Assembly (NCBI RefSeq): GCF_029893965.1
Contig: NZ_JARXXP010000008.1
Span: forward strand, 153,488-217,487
Length of the DNA stretch: 64,000 nt
Direction: 5' to 3'
Source of the DNA: Paenibacillus sp. PastM-3
Lineage (GTDB): Bacteria; Bacillota; Bacilli; Paenibacillales; Paenibacillaceae
Shown here: one piece after another, positions 43,917 through 53,075 of the stretch
How the letters are laid out: each line of letters starts with the position of its first letter
Numbering within the stretch: the first letter of the stretch is position 1
The notes under the pieces: generated by a model
Databases searched by the model: none
The model's input: only the letters and a program-made list of their open reading frames with translations
Told to the model about the DNA's origin: nothing
Position numbers and translations under genes: made by a program

Positions 43917-44318
43917 CTATCCCTCAATAATCTTTACATAATACTGGCGGTGTCTGGGCCCGTCGAACTCGCAGAAATAAATGCCCTGCCAGCGGCCGAG
44001 CAGTAGTAGGCCCTCATGAATAATGATGCTCTGGGAAGGCCCGGCGGTTATGGATTTCAAATGGGAAGCGGTATTGCCTTCGCCGTGGCGGTATTTCGGA
44101 TGCTCCCAGGGATACACCTCATCCAGCCTCATCAGCACGTCGTGCTTAACATCCGGATCGGCATTTTCGTTAATGGCGATTCCTGCAGTGGTATGCGGGC
44201 AGTAGACCACAGCAATGCCGCTTTGCACTCCGCTCTTTTTTACATAGGAAATAACTTCACGGGTAATATCACGCAATTCGTCCCGTTTGCTGGTCGAAAT
44301 CTCGATAGTATGTAACAT
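43917..44318 (-). CDS. yjbQ: YjbQ family protein (UPF0047)
   Basis: A 133-residue protein. Seen: VVYCPHTTAGIAINENADPD, then GEGNTASHLKSITAGPS and LGRWQGIYFCEFDGPRHR, the three family blocks including metal-binding His candidates. Members show weak thiamine-phosphate synthase activity, but the physiological role is uncertain. GGGAGGGG lies ten bases before the ATG. Confidence 0.92.
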   Translation of the reverse strand: MLHTIEISTSKRDELRDITREVISYVKKSGVQSGIAVVYCPHTTAGIAINENADPDVKHDVLMRLDEVYPWEHPKYRHGEGNTASHLKSITAGPSQSIIIHEGLLLLGRWQGIYFCEFDGPRHRQYYVKIIEG

Positions 44319-44385
44319 AATGCTATCCCCTCCCTGTACTATAAATAAAATATACTATAGTTTACCCCAAATTGAACGAAAGTAA

Positions 44386-44414
44386 TTGACGGACACAAGC
44401 GGCTTTGGTAAAGT
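44386..44414 (+). promoter_or_regulatory. Possible promoter of the sulfate transport operon
   Basis: TTGACG at 44386-44391, 17-base spacer, TAAAGT at 44409-44414. The -10 box is imperfect. Confidence 0.4.
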
Positions 44415-44424
44415 AGTGATAATT

Positions 44425-44453
44425 ATAATACCAAGTATATTAATAGGAATAAT
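44425..44453. promoter_or_regulatory. Imperfect dyad upstream of cysT
   Basis: ATAATACC at 44425-44432 and GGAATAAT at 44446-44453 match as inverted arms at six of eight positions. It lies just after the promoter, where a sulfur repressor (for example CymR) could bind; the regulator is a guess. Confidence 0.3.
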
Positions 44454-44510
44454 GCTGGGCTTAATGGCTACTATACCGACCGGATATCCGGAGGTGGGGG
44501 GACTTCTAAT

Positions 44511-45326
44511 TTGAATTCGTTGCTTAGACACAAAGGCTGGACCTGGGGATTTCGCACAACGATTCTGTTGTATTTTGTCGTGCTGATTGTTTTGCCGATT
44601 ATCGGCGTATATTACAATTCCTTTTCGCTGGGCTTCAGCACCTTTATCGAAAGTGTAAGCGACCCGATTGCCTGGAAATCGGTCCTGTTAACACTGAAGC
44701 TGGCGGTTATCGCCACTGTCATTAATGTTCTGCTGGGTACGATGATTGCCTGGGTATTGATCCGTTACCGGTTCCCCGGTAAGGCGCTGCTCAACAGCCT
44801 TGTTGATCTGCCTTTTGCCTTGCCAACGGCGGTCGGAGGCCTGATGATTCTGCTGCTGCTGGGCCCAGGGAGTCTGATCGGAGGACTGGCGGAGAAGCTC
44901 GGCTTCGAGATTGTGTTCCATCAGCCGGCGATTGTCATTGCGATGATCTTCGTAACATTCCCGTTCGTCATCCGGGCGGTACAGCCGCTGCTGGAGGAGC
45001 TTGATCCTTCCGAGGAGGAGGCAGCCTATACAATGGGTGCGGGGAGCAGCCGGGTATTTCGGCAGGTGATTCTGCCCTCAATGGCTCCGGGAATGATCAG
45101 CGGCGGTATGCTGGCCTTCTCGCGGGCGCTGGCTGAATTTGGTGCAGTCGTACTGGTAGCCGGCAATATTCCGGGACGGACGCTGGTGTCCTCGGTCTTT
45201 ATTTTCGGTGAAGTGGAAAGTGATAATCCGGTTGGTGCCGCCGCGGTGTCGGTCATTCTGCTGACCTTGTCGTTCCTCATTCTCTGGCTGATTAATTTGC
45301 TGCAGATGCGGGGGAGAAGATCATGA
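44511..45326 (+). CDS. cysT: Sulfate ABC transporter permease CysT
   Basis: A 271-residue permease, six membrane segments. Seen: the permease loop EEAAYTMGAGSSRVFRQVILP (EAA motif contacting the ATPase) and FSRALAEFGAVVLVAGNIPG, characteristic of CysT/CysW. The start is TTG 44511; GGAGGTGGGG lies 10-15 bases upstream, and another TTG nine bases on (44520) is an alternative. First gene of cysT-cysW-cysA-sbp; overlaps cysW by ATGA. Confidence 0.93.
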   Translation: MNSLLRHKGWTWGFRTTILLYFVVLIVLPIIGVYYNSFSLGFSTFIESVSDPIAWKSVLLTLKLAVIATVINVLLGTMIAWVLIRYRFPGKALLNSLVDLPFALPTAVGGLMILLLLGPGSLIGGLAEKLGFEIVFHQPAIVIAMIFVTFPFVIRAVQPLLEELDPSEEEAAYTMGAGSSRVFRQVILPSMAPGMISGGMLAFSRALAEFGAVVLVAGNIPGRTLVSSVFIFGEVESDNPVGAAAVSVILLTLSFLILWLINLLQMRGRRS

Positions 45327-46120
45327 GAAAACTATGGATTATCCTTACTTATCTTGTTTTCATTCTGCTGATTGCCGCTCCGCTGGGTAAAATGGCAACT
45401 GAGGCGTTCAAGGGCGGGTTCAGCGGATTCTGGGCATCATTGTCGAGGCCGGAGGCGCTGCATGCGCTAATGATGACGGGGTTCGTCGTAGTGGTGGTTA
45501 CGCTGCTCAATACTCTATTTGGCATTATGCTGGCATTGTATCTGGTGCGGGCCAACTGGATGGGCAAACGGCTGAAGGGGCTGCTGAACAGCATTGTCGA
45601 TCTGCCGTATGCCGTATCGCCGGTTATCGGCGGGCTGATGATTGTCCTGCTGCTTGGTCCGGACAGCGCGCTGGGTGCGCTTTTTGAACAAATCGGAGTC
45701 AATATTGTTTATGCTTTTCCCGGAATGGTCATTGCCACGCTGTTCGTAACCTTCCCGCTGATGGTGCGTGAGGTGATGCCGGTGCTGCAGGAGATCGGTT
45801 CACAGCAGGAGGAGGCCGCTTCGACGCTCGGGGCATACGGCTGGACAACCTTCTGGAAGGTTACCTGGCCCTCCATCCGCTGGGCGGTTATCTATGGCGT
45901 GATTCTGACGGTGGCCCGCTCACTGGGCGAATTCGGCGCCGTGCTCGTTGTATCGGGCAACATTATGAATAAGACTCAGACCGCAACTACGCTGGTCTAC
46001 CAGGATGTAGAGAATTTTAATGTAACTGCTGCGGGCGGTGTAGCCTTGGTGCTGGCAGCCTTCTCCGCTGGTCTGCTGCTGCTGATGGAATGGAGTAAGA
46101 GACGAAAGGGTGTGCATTAG
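45323..46120 (+). CDS. cysW: Sulfate ABC transporter permease CysW
   Basis: A 265-residue permease paired with CysT. Seen: VDLPYAVSPVIGGLMIVLLL, the coupling loop QEEAASTLGAYGWTTFWKV, and ARSLGEFGAVLVVSGNI. Six membrane segments. Starts inside the end of cysT (ATGA) and ends two bases before cysA, so expression is tightly linked. Confidence 0.95.
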   Translation: MRKLWIILTYLVFILLIAAPLGKMATEAFKGGFSGFWASLSRPEALHALMMTGFVVVVVTLLNTLFGIMLALYLVRANWMGKRLKGLLNSIVDLPYAVSPVIGGLMIVLLLGPDSALGALFEQIGVNIVYAFPGMVIATLFVTFPLMVREVMPVLQEIGSQQEEAASTLGAYGWTTFWKVTWPSIRWAVIYGVILTVARSLGEFGAVLVVSGNIMNKTQTATTLVYQDVENFNVTAAGGVALVLAAFSAGLLLLMEWSKRRKGVH

Positions 46121-46122
46121 AG

Positions 46123-47187
46123 ATGCATGTAGAGGTTCGGGGACTAAATAAGCATTTTGGAGATTTTCACGCCGTGAAGGACGTTAATTTCGGGATTACC
46201 AAGGGTCATCTGATCGGCCTGCTCGGCCCAAGCGGCGGCGGCAAAACCTCGATTCTGCGCATGCTGGCAGGACTGGAGACACCGGATAGCGGTGAAATTG
46301 TTTTTCATGGCAAAACGGTTAACAACCTCCCGCCGCAGGAGCGCGAAATCGGCTTTGTGTTCCAGAACTATGCGCTCTTCAAGCACATGACTGTGTATGA
46401 GAATATCGCTTTTGGGCTTAAGGTCAAGAAAGCGAACAAGAATACGATCCGTGACCGGGTTACTGAGCTCGTTGAGCTTACCGGACTTAAGGGGTTTGAA
46501 AAGCGTTATCCTCATCAGCTGTCCGGGGGGCAGCGCCAGCGTGTCGCTTTTGCCCGGGCGCTTGCGCCTGAGCCGCAGCTGCTGCTGCTGGATGAGCCGT
46601 TCGCCGCAATCGACGCTAAGATCCGCCAGGAGCTGCGTTCCTGGCTGCGCGAGCTGATTGAACGTGTCGGCATCACCTCAATTTTCGTCACACATGACCA
46701 GGATGAGGCGATTGAGGTAGCGGATGAGATTATGATCATCAATCAGGGACGTCTGGAGCAAAAGGGCACCCCGTGGGATATTTACAAAGAGCCTAAGACG
46801 CCGTTTGTGGCAACCTTTATCGGAGAATCGACACTGATCGAGAGCGCGAGCGAGCTGAAGGGCTTCAAGAATGCGGGCGGCGGGAACAAGGCCAAGGCGC
46901 TGATCCGTCCGGAGTATATCGAGGTAGGCCATCTGAATGAGTTCAAAATGGCTTCGGCTACTGAGCAGGGCATCGTGAAGCATCTGCATTTCCGCGGCAG
47001 CGAGTGGCTGGTGGAGGTAGAGGTGAACGGGCACAAGCTGGTGACGTACCGTTCGCTTGAGAAGGAGACTCTTACGCCAGGCCAGGAAATCTCTGTTCTG
47101 GTCCACCGCGCCTATCTGTTCAATGACGAGCGCAGCTGGATTCAGGAGAACGGGCTGAAGGAAGATCCGATGCCTGTGTTTATCTAA
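46123..47187 (+). CDS. cysA: Sulfate/thiosulfate import ATPase CysA
   Basis: A 354-residue ABC ATPase. Seen: Walker A LLGPSGGGKTSILRML, Q-loop FVFQNYALFKHMTVYENI, signature LSGGQRQRVAFARALAPEP, Walker B LLLLDEPFAAID and the switch His in FVTHDQDEAIEVADEIM. A C-terminal TOBE-like regulatory domain occupies about 240-340 (ALIRPEYIEVG). Energises CysT/CysW. Confidence 0.97.
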   Translation: MHVEVRGLNKHFGDFHAVKDVNFGITKGHLIGLLGPSGGGKTSILRMLAGLETPDSGEIVFHGKTVNNLPPQEREIGFVFQNYALFKHMTVYENIAFGLKVKKANKNTIRDRVTELVELTGLKGFEKRYPHQLSGGQRQRVAFARALAPEPQLLLLDEPFAAIDAKIRQELRSWLRELIERVGITSIFVTHDQDEAIEVADEIMIINQGRLEQKGTPWDIYKEPKTPFVATFIGESTLIESASELKGFKNAGGGNKAKALIRPEYIEVGHLNEFKMASATEQGIVKHLHFRGSEWLVEVEVNGHKLVTYRSLEKETLTPGQEISVLVHRAYLFNDERSWIQENGLKEDPMPVFI

Positions 47188-47206
47188 GTAAAGGAAGTGT
47201 GCCGGA

Positions 47207-48277
47207 ATGAGGGTTCACAAAAGGAGCAGACAACTGCACGGATGGCTGGCAGCCCTAATGCTGGCATTGCTCGCACTGGCTCTGGCCGGCTGCGGTGATA
47301 GCAAGGAAACGGCTGATGGTGAAGCGGCTCCCCAGCAGGGCGACTTGACCCTGGTGGTCGGAGCGTACAGCGTGGTCAAAGATGCAATGGGCGACATTCT
47401 GCCCCTGTTCGCCGCGGACTGGAAGGCCAAAACTGGCCAGACAATTGTTTTTCAGGAATCCTATGAAGCTTCGGGGACACAAGCCAGAGCCATTGCCGGC
47501 GGATTTGAAGCGGATGTGACCCTGCTGGCGCTGGAAGGGGATATTGAAAAGCTGGTCAAAGCGGGACTGGTCGCAGATACCTGGAAGGAGCACGGCGCGG
47601 ACGGTATGATTACCCGTTCAGTGGTGGCGCTGGGGACGCGTGAAGGTAATCCGAAGGGGATAAAGGACTTCTCCGATCTGGCGAAGCCGGGTGTGAAGGT
47701 GCTCTACCCCAACCCCAAGACCTCCGGCGGAGCGCAGTGGGATATCAACGCGATCTATGGAGCGGGCCTGAAGATGTCCGAGGAGCAGACCGGAGTGAAG
47801 GACACTGCGGCTGCAAAAGCTTTTTTGGAGCAGGTACATGCTAACGTGGAATCTCTGGATAAAAGCGGGCGGGCCTCGATGGCGGCTTTTGAATATGGTG
47901 TAGGGGATGTCATCGTTACGTATGAGAATGAGCTGCTGGCACGGATCGCCAAAGGCGTGAAGTATGAAGTCATCATCCCTAAGGATACGATTCTGATTGA
48001 AAATCCGGCGGCTGTCGTGGACAAATATGTGGATGAGCGCGGCACGCGGGAAGCAGCCGAGGCGCTGGTCGATTATCTGTCAACACCTGCTGCGCAGGAG
48101 GTATTCGCCGAGCACGGCTTCCGTCCGGTGAACGAGCAGGTCTATGCGGCCAATGAGAGCCGTTATCCGGTTCCCGCCGGGCTGTTCGGCATCGATTATC
48201 TCGGCGGCTGGACGGAAGTCCGTGAGACATTGTATTCCAAGCGCGGCGTCTGGTATCAGGTGCTGGCGGGGATCTAG
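47207..48277 (+). CDS. sbp: Sulfate-binding lipoprotein
   Basis: A 356-residue extracellular binding protein. Signal peptide and lipobox LALALAGCGDSKE place the lipid anchor at Cys about 29. The mature part is a type II periplasmic-binding fold: LTLVVGAYSVVKDAMGDILP, FQESYEASGTQARAIAGG, FEADVTLLALEGDIEKLVKAG, and NPKTSGGAQWDINAIYG, all typical of Sbp/CysP. It is the last gene of the operon rather than the first, which is the commoner order. AAGGAAGTG lies before the ATG. Confidence 0.95.
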   Translation: MRVHKRSRQLHGWLAALMLALLALALAGCGDSKETADGEAAPQQGDLTLVVGAYSVVKDAMGDILPLFAADWKAKTGQTIVFQESYEASGTQARAIAGGFEADVTLLALEGDIEKLVKAGLVADTWKEHGADGMITRSVVALGTREGNPKGIKDFSDLAKPGVKVLYPNPKTSGGAQWDINAIYGAGLKMSEEQTGVKDTAAAKAFLEQVHANVESLDKSGRASMAAFEYGVGDVIVTYENELLARIAKGVKYEVIIPKDTILIENPAAVVDKYVDERGTREAAEALVDYLSTPAAQEVFAEHGFRPVNEQVYAANESRYPVPAGLFGIDYLGGWTEVRETLYSKRGVWYQVLAGI

Positions 48278-48320
48278 TGTCCTGACTGCCGGTCAGGGAA
48301 GCAAGAAGGATGGTAAGCGG

Positions 48321-48354
48321 GCCGTTCCTCCAGAGCTGGAGGGCGGCTTTTTTT
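48321..48354 (+). terminator. Terminator of the sulfate operon
   Basis: GCCGTTCCTCCA pairs with TGGAGGGCGGC (one bulge), then seven T. Confidence 0.8.
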
Positions 48355-48461
48355 GATGCGGAAAACGGGGCGGAGTGGAGAGACTGGATGAGATGAGCAG
48401 TGATATGTACTATAATGAGGATTACTAATCTTAGCTGTTTGAATTGAAGGAGTGAGTGCAG

Positions 48462-49238
48462 ATGAATACGTTGGTGTTTTTGGGGACAGGCGACGCGATG
48501 GGCGTGCCGCGGGTGTACTGCAGCTGTGAGAACTGTACGGAGGCTCGGACTGGCGGGCTGAATGCCCGGCTACGCTCATCCGTGCTTATAGATAACGGCA
48601 GTGATTTCTTTGCGATTGACTGCGGACCGGACTGGCGGCGGCAGATGGAGCAGCAGGGGCTGCGCAGCATGCACAGGCTGCTGATTACCCATGCCCATTT
48701 TGACCATATCGGCGGGCTGCCGGAATGGGCGGATGCCTGCCGCTGGATGGGCTACAGAGGAGAGCTGTATGCTCCGGCCGAGGTAATCCCGATTATTCAG
48801 CGGCAGTACCCGTGGCTGGGCGGTCATATTGATATGATTGCCTGTGACGAGGGCATGGAGCTGGACGGCTGGCAGATCAGCACCTGGCGGGTAAACCACG
48901 GCAAGAACGGCTACTCTTACGCGTACAAGCTGGAGAAGGCTGAGTATACCTGGGTCTATTGCTCCGACTCCATCTCGCTCGGACCGGAGGAGACTGCTCC
49001 GATGCAGGGAGTAGACCTGCTGGTGCTGGGCACCAGCTTCTATTATGAAGCCGCTGAGCTGTCCACCCGCTCTGTATATGATATGACGGAAGCGGCAGAG
49101 CTGCTGAAGGTGGTCCAGCCGGCCCGTACCGTCTATACGCATATGTCGCATGATGTGGACATCCGCAAGGACTACATATTGCCGGAGGGCGTTACCCTGG
49201 CGGTTACTGGGATGAGGATTGCGCTGGAGCGGGTGTAG
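48462..49238 (+). CDS. PhnP-like metallo-beta-lactamase fold phosphodiesterase
   Basis: A 258-residue MBL-fold hydrolase from ATG 48462 (AGGAG nine bases upstream). Seen: FLGTGDAMGVPRVYCSCENC, with the extra Cys cluster typical of PhnP, then LITHAHFDHIGGLPEW, the HxHxDH zinc motif, and late metal ligands in VYCSDSISL and YTHMSHDVD. PhnP cleaves cyclic phosphodiesters in phosphonate degradation, but no phn genes are near, so the substrate is open. Confidence 0.88.
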   Translation: MNTLVFLGTGDAMGVPRVYCSCENCTEARTGGLNARLRSSVLIDNGSDFFAIDCGPDWRRQMEQQGLRSMHRLLITHAHFDHIGGLPEWADACRWMGYRGELYAPAEVIPIIQRQYPWLGGHIDMIACDEGMELDGWQISTWRVNHGKNGYSYAYKLEKAEYTWVYCSDSISLGPEETAPMQGVDLLVLGTSFYYEAAELSTRSVYDMTEAAELLKVVQPARTVYTHMSHDVDIRKDYILPEGVTLAVTGMRIALERV

Positions 49239-49459
49239 AGTCAGGCTGGACGGCTGGAAGAAGGGGATATGTTTCTTATTCCGGTGCAGGCTGCGGAATG
49301 AGCGGAATGAGCGAAATGAAGGGCAAAAATGCCCTTGAATTGGTTTACCTGCATTCGGCCCAACCAGCAGGCACATAAGATTTATCACTTCCAGAAAAAG
49401 GTTTTTTGAATATAATTCCGGGAAGGAAACTTAATTAGACAATAGGAGGGGCTAACAAT

Positions 49460-50041
49460 ATGTCTGAACCGGTAATTCCAATCCTGCTAGATATTTCTGA
49501 AAGTATAGAAACGGACAGGCTGCTGATCCGGGCTGCGCAATGGGGCGACGGGGCGGAGATGAACGCGGCAATCATGGAGAGTCTGAATGAGCTGCAGCCG
49601 TGGATGATCTTCGCCCAAAAGGCGCAGACACCTGAGGAAAGTGAAATTTTCGTACGGGAAGCGCGGATCAATTATTTGAAGCGCACTAACATGCACATGG
49701 GCATCTATAACAAGACTGACGGAACGTTCGTGGGCTGCAGCGGACTTCACCATATCGACTGGGATATCCGTTCTTTTGAACTGGGATACTGGATCAGAAC
49801 TTCCTGCTCCGGAAAAGGGTACATGACGGAGGCGGTAAATGCGATCACGGCTTTCGCCATCCATGAGCTTGAAGCTAACCGGATAGAAATCCGCTGTAGC
49901 GGACGCAATGCCAAAAGCGCTGCCGTAGCAGAGCGTGCCGGTTATAAGCTGGATGGAGTTCTGCGGCTCAGCACCCGCGGCTTTGACGGAGAGCTGCATG
50001 ACAGCAAAGTGTATGCGAAGGTGCGCGGATCGGAATTTTAG
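49460..50041 (+). CDS. RimJ/RimL-type GNAT acetyltransferase
   Basis: A 193-residue N-acetyltransferase. Seen: the start IETDRLLIRAAQWGDGAEM, the core FELGYWIRTSCSGKGYMTEA with the acetyl-CoA loop, and NRIEIRCSGRNAKSAAVAERAGYKLDG, the last being the RimJ/RimL hallmark (NxxSxxVxEKxGF). Substrate may be a ribosomal protein or a small amine; not decidable here. AGGAGGGG lies ten bases before the ATG. Confidence 0.9.
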   Translation: MSEPVIPILLDISESIETDRLLIRAAQWGDGAEMNAAIMESLNELQPWMIFAQKAQTPEESEIFVREARINYLKRTNMHMGIYNKTDGTFVGCSGLHHIDWDIRSFELGYWIRTSCSGKGYMTEAVNAITAFAIHELEANRIEIRCSGRNAKSAAVAERAGYKLDGVLRLSTRGFDGELHDSKVYAKVRGSEF

Positions 50042-50077
50042 GCTGAAGACGAGCAGAACTGTCTGAGCTGCAAAAAG

Positions 50078-50128
50078 AAGGGTGCGCTGCGCCGGTTGAT
50101 TGGAAAACCGGCGGCAGCGCACCCTTTT
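50078..50128. terminator. Strong bidirectional terminator
   Basis: AAGGGTGCGCTGCGCCGGTT pairs with AACCGGCGGCAGCGCACCCTT, a stem of about 19 bp with one mismatch, then TTTTG. Shared by the converging GNAT and HAD genes. Confidence 0.88.
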
Positions 50129-50141
50129 GTCATACGTGTAA

Positions 50142-50948
50142 TTATTCTACTGTCTTCAAAATAAACTTGTCGATCGCATATTTCACGCCGTCTTCATTGT
50201 TGCTGAGGGTGACGAAATCGGCAATTTCCTTGAGTGCAGGGATGGCATTGGCCATAGCCACACCAAGACCAGCTGCTTCGAGCATCTCATGGTCATTCCA
50301 GGAATCGCCGACTGCAATCGTTTCGGACAGCTCACAGCCGAAGTGGCCTGCCAGGAACTCAAGCGCGATGCCCTTGGTGCCTTCACTGTGCATAATCTCG
50401 AGGAAGTGCGGCTTGGATTTGGTAATGTGGACGGAATCGCCCAGCAGCTCACGCAGGATCGGGGACAGCTCGTCCAGGTAGGCCGGGTCATCGATGATGA
50501 GCATTTTTGGGGTCTTCTGCGGAACGAGCTTGTTCTCCCAGTCCGGTTCAATGAAGTATTGGGTCCGGTTCAGCTGCGAATATTCAATCAGCTTCTGGTT
50601 CTCTTCGCGCGCATACAGCTTGTCATCAATATAAGTCTGCAGGTGCAGATCATGCTCCACACAATACTGGAAAAGCTTGCGTACTGCGTCCTGCGGCACA
50701 TAACGCTCGTAGAGCACTTTTTCGTCCATCAGGTTCTTCACCAGGGCACCCTGGTAAGTAATGATTGGTACGTTGAGGCCGGTCTGGCGGGCAATAGCCT
50801 GGGCAGAAGCATAGGCGCGGCCGGTGGCCAAAGTTACTACAACACCTGCAGCGACAGCCTGCTCGAGCGCGGTCTGGGTGGCAGGGGTTACTTCCTTGTC
50901 ATCATTAATCAGTGTGTCGTCGATATCAATTGCAATCAGTTTGTACAT
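50142..50948 (-). CDS. Cof-type HAD family sugar-phosphatase-like hydrolase
   Basis: A 268-residue HAD phosphatase. Motif I is LIAIDIDDTLINDD (Asp nucleophile), motif II VTLATGRAYASA, motif III/IV KGIALEFLAGHFG and TIAVGDSWNDHEMLEAAG. The IIB cap domain occupies about 80-190, as in YidA/YwpJ. These enzymes dephosphorylate sugar phosphates with loose specificity. GGAGAG lies about seven bases before the ATG. Confidence 0.93.
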   Translation of the reverse strand: MYKLIAIDIDDTLINDDKEVTPATQTALEQAVAAGVVVTLATGRAYASAQAIARQTGLNVPIITYQGALVKNLMDEKVLYERYVPQDAVRKLFQYCVEHDLHLQTYIDDKLYAREENQKLIEYSQLNRTQYFIEPDWENKLVPQKTPKMLIIDDPAYLDELSPILRELLGDSVHITKSKPHFLEIMHSEGTKGIALEFLAGHFGCELSETIAVGDSWNDHEMLEAAGLGVAMANAIPALKEIADFVTLSNNEDGVKYAIDKFILKTVE

Positions 50949-50990
50949 TCGGGTTCTCTCCTAAAGGTTATTGTACTAGTATAAATGAAA

Positions 50991-51932
50991 TTATCCGTCT
51001 GATGAAGCTAAAGGAATGGCATTCTCTTCTGAGCGTCCGTCCTTGTCAGGCACAGGACTGAGCTCGGCGGTAAGCATCGCCGCAAGGATGAGCAGGCAGC
51101 CAAGCCCGGCGGACAGGCCGAGCTTCTCACCGCCAAAGACCAGTCCGGTAAAAGCGGCGAACACCGGCTCCATCGCGTAGATAATGGCCACCCGGGACGG
51201 TGTGGTGTATTTCTGGCAGGCGGTCTGAATCCAGAAGGCAAATGCGCTGGTCGGCCCGATGGAGATCAGCAGCGCCCAGAGCACATCAGGCTCCCTGACC
51301 AGCTCCGCACTCTGCAGCAGCGGACCGCTGCCGTCAACAATCAGCGAGGCGGCGATGCTGAGCAGCCCGACAACAGCAAGCTGCAGCGTTGCCAGCGGCA
51401 GTGCCGGATACCGCGGCGCATATACGCCGGTATAGGCGATCTGCAGGGCAAAAGCGACCGCGCAGAGCAGAACCAGGCTGTCACCCCGCCCAAGCGAAAA
51501 TGCCGAGCCGGTGAAGGTCAGCAGATACAGTCCTGCAACGGCAATAGCTGCACTAAGCCATGTGTAGCGGGAGATGGAATGCTTCAGCAGCGCAAGCGAC
51601 AGGAAGGGGACAATCACAACGGACAATCCGGTGATGAACCCGGTATTGGAGGTGCTTGTGTACAGCAGTCCCATCGTCTGCAGACCGTAGCCCATGAACA
51701 GAAAAAGGCCCAGCAGCAAGGCATGCATAACCATACGCCAGCTCAGCTGTTTCCATTCATGAGAGTAAAAGACAGCCGTAATCAACGCCAGCAGCAAGGC
51801 GGCGCCTGTGAACCGGATGCTGTTGAAGGCAAGCGGCGGCAGTACCCTGACGGCATGCTGGACGATCAGGAAGGTACAGCCCCACATCAGCGCCACCAGC
51901 AGCAGGCTGAGATCGGCGATTCGCGAGCGGCT
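50991..51932 (-). CDS. EamA (drug/metabolite transporter) family permease
   Basis: About 313 residues with ten membrane segments in two EamA repeats: LLLVALMWGCTFLIVQH, then AFNSIRFTGAALLLALI, and a second repeat with GPTSAFAFWIQTACQKYT, then AIIYAMEPVFAAFTGLVFGGE. The GTG at 51932 is preferred because AAAGGA is eight bases upstream; ATG 51944 overlaps that site. Exports or imports a small metabolite not identifiable from sequence. Confidence 0.9.
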   Translation of the reverse strand, partial: SRSRIADLSLLLVALMWGCTFLIVQHAVRVLPPLAFNSIRFTGAALLLALITAVFYSHEWKQLSWRMVMHALLLGLFLFMGYGLQTMGLLYTSTSNTGFITGLSVVIVPFLSLALLKHSISRYTWLSAAIAVAGLYLLTFTGSAFSLGRGDSLVLLCAVAFALQIAYTGVYAPRYPALPLATLQLAVVGLLSIAASLIVDGSGPLLQSAELVREPDVLWALLISIGPTSAFAFWIQTACQKYTTPSRVAIIYAMEPVFAAFTGLVFGGEKLGLSAGLGCLLILAAMLTAELSPVPDKDGRSEENAIPLASSDG

Positions 51933-52159
51933 CACAATCGTCATCCTTTCATGAAATACAGAAAACGTATCAAGTTGTCCAAATTGTATCCTAAAACACA
52001 GGGGAGGACAAGCCAAAACTATAAGGAAGCCCGGCGGATAAAGGCTTTAGACACGCATAATGCAACTGCAGGCTGGACAAAAAAACGCTCTCTTAGTATA
52101 CTTTGGTAACCGCACATTTGTTCTTATTTTTGACAGCTTAGAAAGGGGCGGTTTCAAAG

Positions 52160-52876
52160 ATGATGGGCAAATCCCATTTTATTATCAGCACCGGGATTAC
52201 GCTCTCTGTGATGAATCTGCTCGGTTACGAAATCACGGTTCCGGCAGTTGCTGTAGCGGCGGTCAGCTCCCTGCTGCCCGATATTGATGAGCCGAATTCG
52301 CTGCTGGTACGCAGTGCTGTACCGGAATCGGCGTTGAGGCTGCTGCAGGTGGCGTTGATCGGCGCGGCGATTTATCTTTATTTTGCCGGCATCGCTGAAC
52401 CGCCATGGCATATCGTGCTGGCACTGCTCGTGGGCAGTGTATCGTTCCTTCCGGGCAGAAGGCTGCGGCAGCTGGTTATGCTGCTAATCGCTCTGGCGCT
52501 GTTTGCATTCGCCGACGATTATGATCCATGGAACTACATCGCCGCCTGCATACTCGTGGTAGCTTCCGTTGTTCCGCACCGGGGAATCACGCATACCCTG
52601 TATGCGGTGGCCGGCTGGGGGGCACTGCTGTACTTTGTCTCCCTCGGCATGAATGACGGCGGCAGCCTGTGGATTGCCGGAGGCCTGTCGTATGCGCTGC
52701 ATCTGCTGGCCGACTCGCTGACCCAGCGCGGGATTACCCCGCTGCCGCCGCTGCCCTTCAAGCTTCGTCTGAAGCTGATGAGTACCGGCACGAAGAAGGG
52801 CAGCGGAGTGGAGAAGGTGTGCATTGTGCTCACACTGCTGCTGGTTGTCTATGTGTTCGTTATTACCCCCTCCTAA
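52160..52876 (+). CDS. YdjM-like membrane-bound metal-dependent hydrolase
   Basis: A 238-residue membrane protein of the DUF457/YdjM family. Seen: GKSHFIISTGITLSV (His), VSSLLPDIDEPNSLL (Asp cluster), VPHRGITHTLYAV (HRGxTH motif) and LSYALHLLADSLTQRGI. These His/Asp motifs are the family's metal site. About six membrane segments. GGGGCGG lies upstream of the ATG. The reaction is not established. Confidence 0.9.
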   Translation: MMGKSHFIISTGITLSVMNLLGYEITVPAVAVAAVSSLLPDIDEPNSLLVRSAVPESALRLLQVALIGAAIYLYFAGIAEPPWHIVLALLVGSVSFLPGRRLRQLVMLLIALALFAFADDYDPWNYIAACILVVASVVPHRGITHTLYAVAGWGALLYFVSLGMNDGGSLWIAGGLSYALHLLADSLTQRGITPLPPLPFKLRLKLMSTGTKKGSGVEKVCIVLTLLLVVYVFVITPS

Positions 52877-52905
52877 ACGGGGAGGGAGCCCGGAAGGGCA
52901 GGATA

Positions 52906-52938
52906 AGGCTCTCCGCTGTCTGCAGCGGGGGCTTTTTT
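52906..52938 (+). terminator. Terminator after the YdjM-like gene
   Basis: CTCTCCGCTG pairs with CAGCGGGGG (G-T pairs included) around TCTG, then CTTTTTT. Confidence 0.65.
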
Positions 52939-53075
52939 GGCGTTGGTTGGGCAGGCTGTGTGCAAAGAGAAGGCAGCAACTATGGGGAATGAGCGGTAGC
53001 TCACTGCCTCTGCGCAAAAGCTCTGATAAATTGGTTGTATCACCATTTTGAAATAAATGGAATAAGAGGTGCTGC

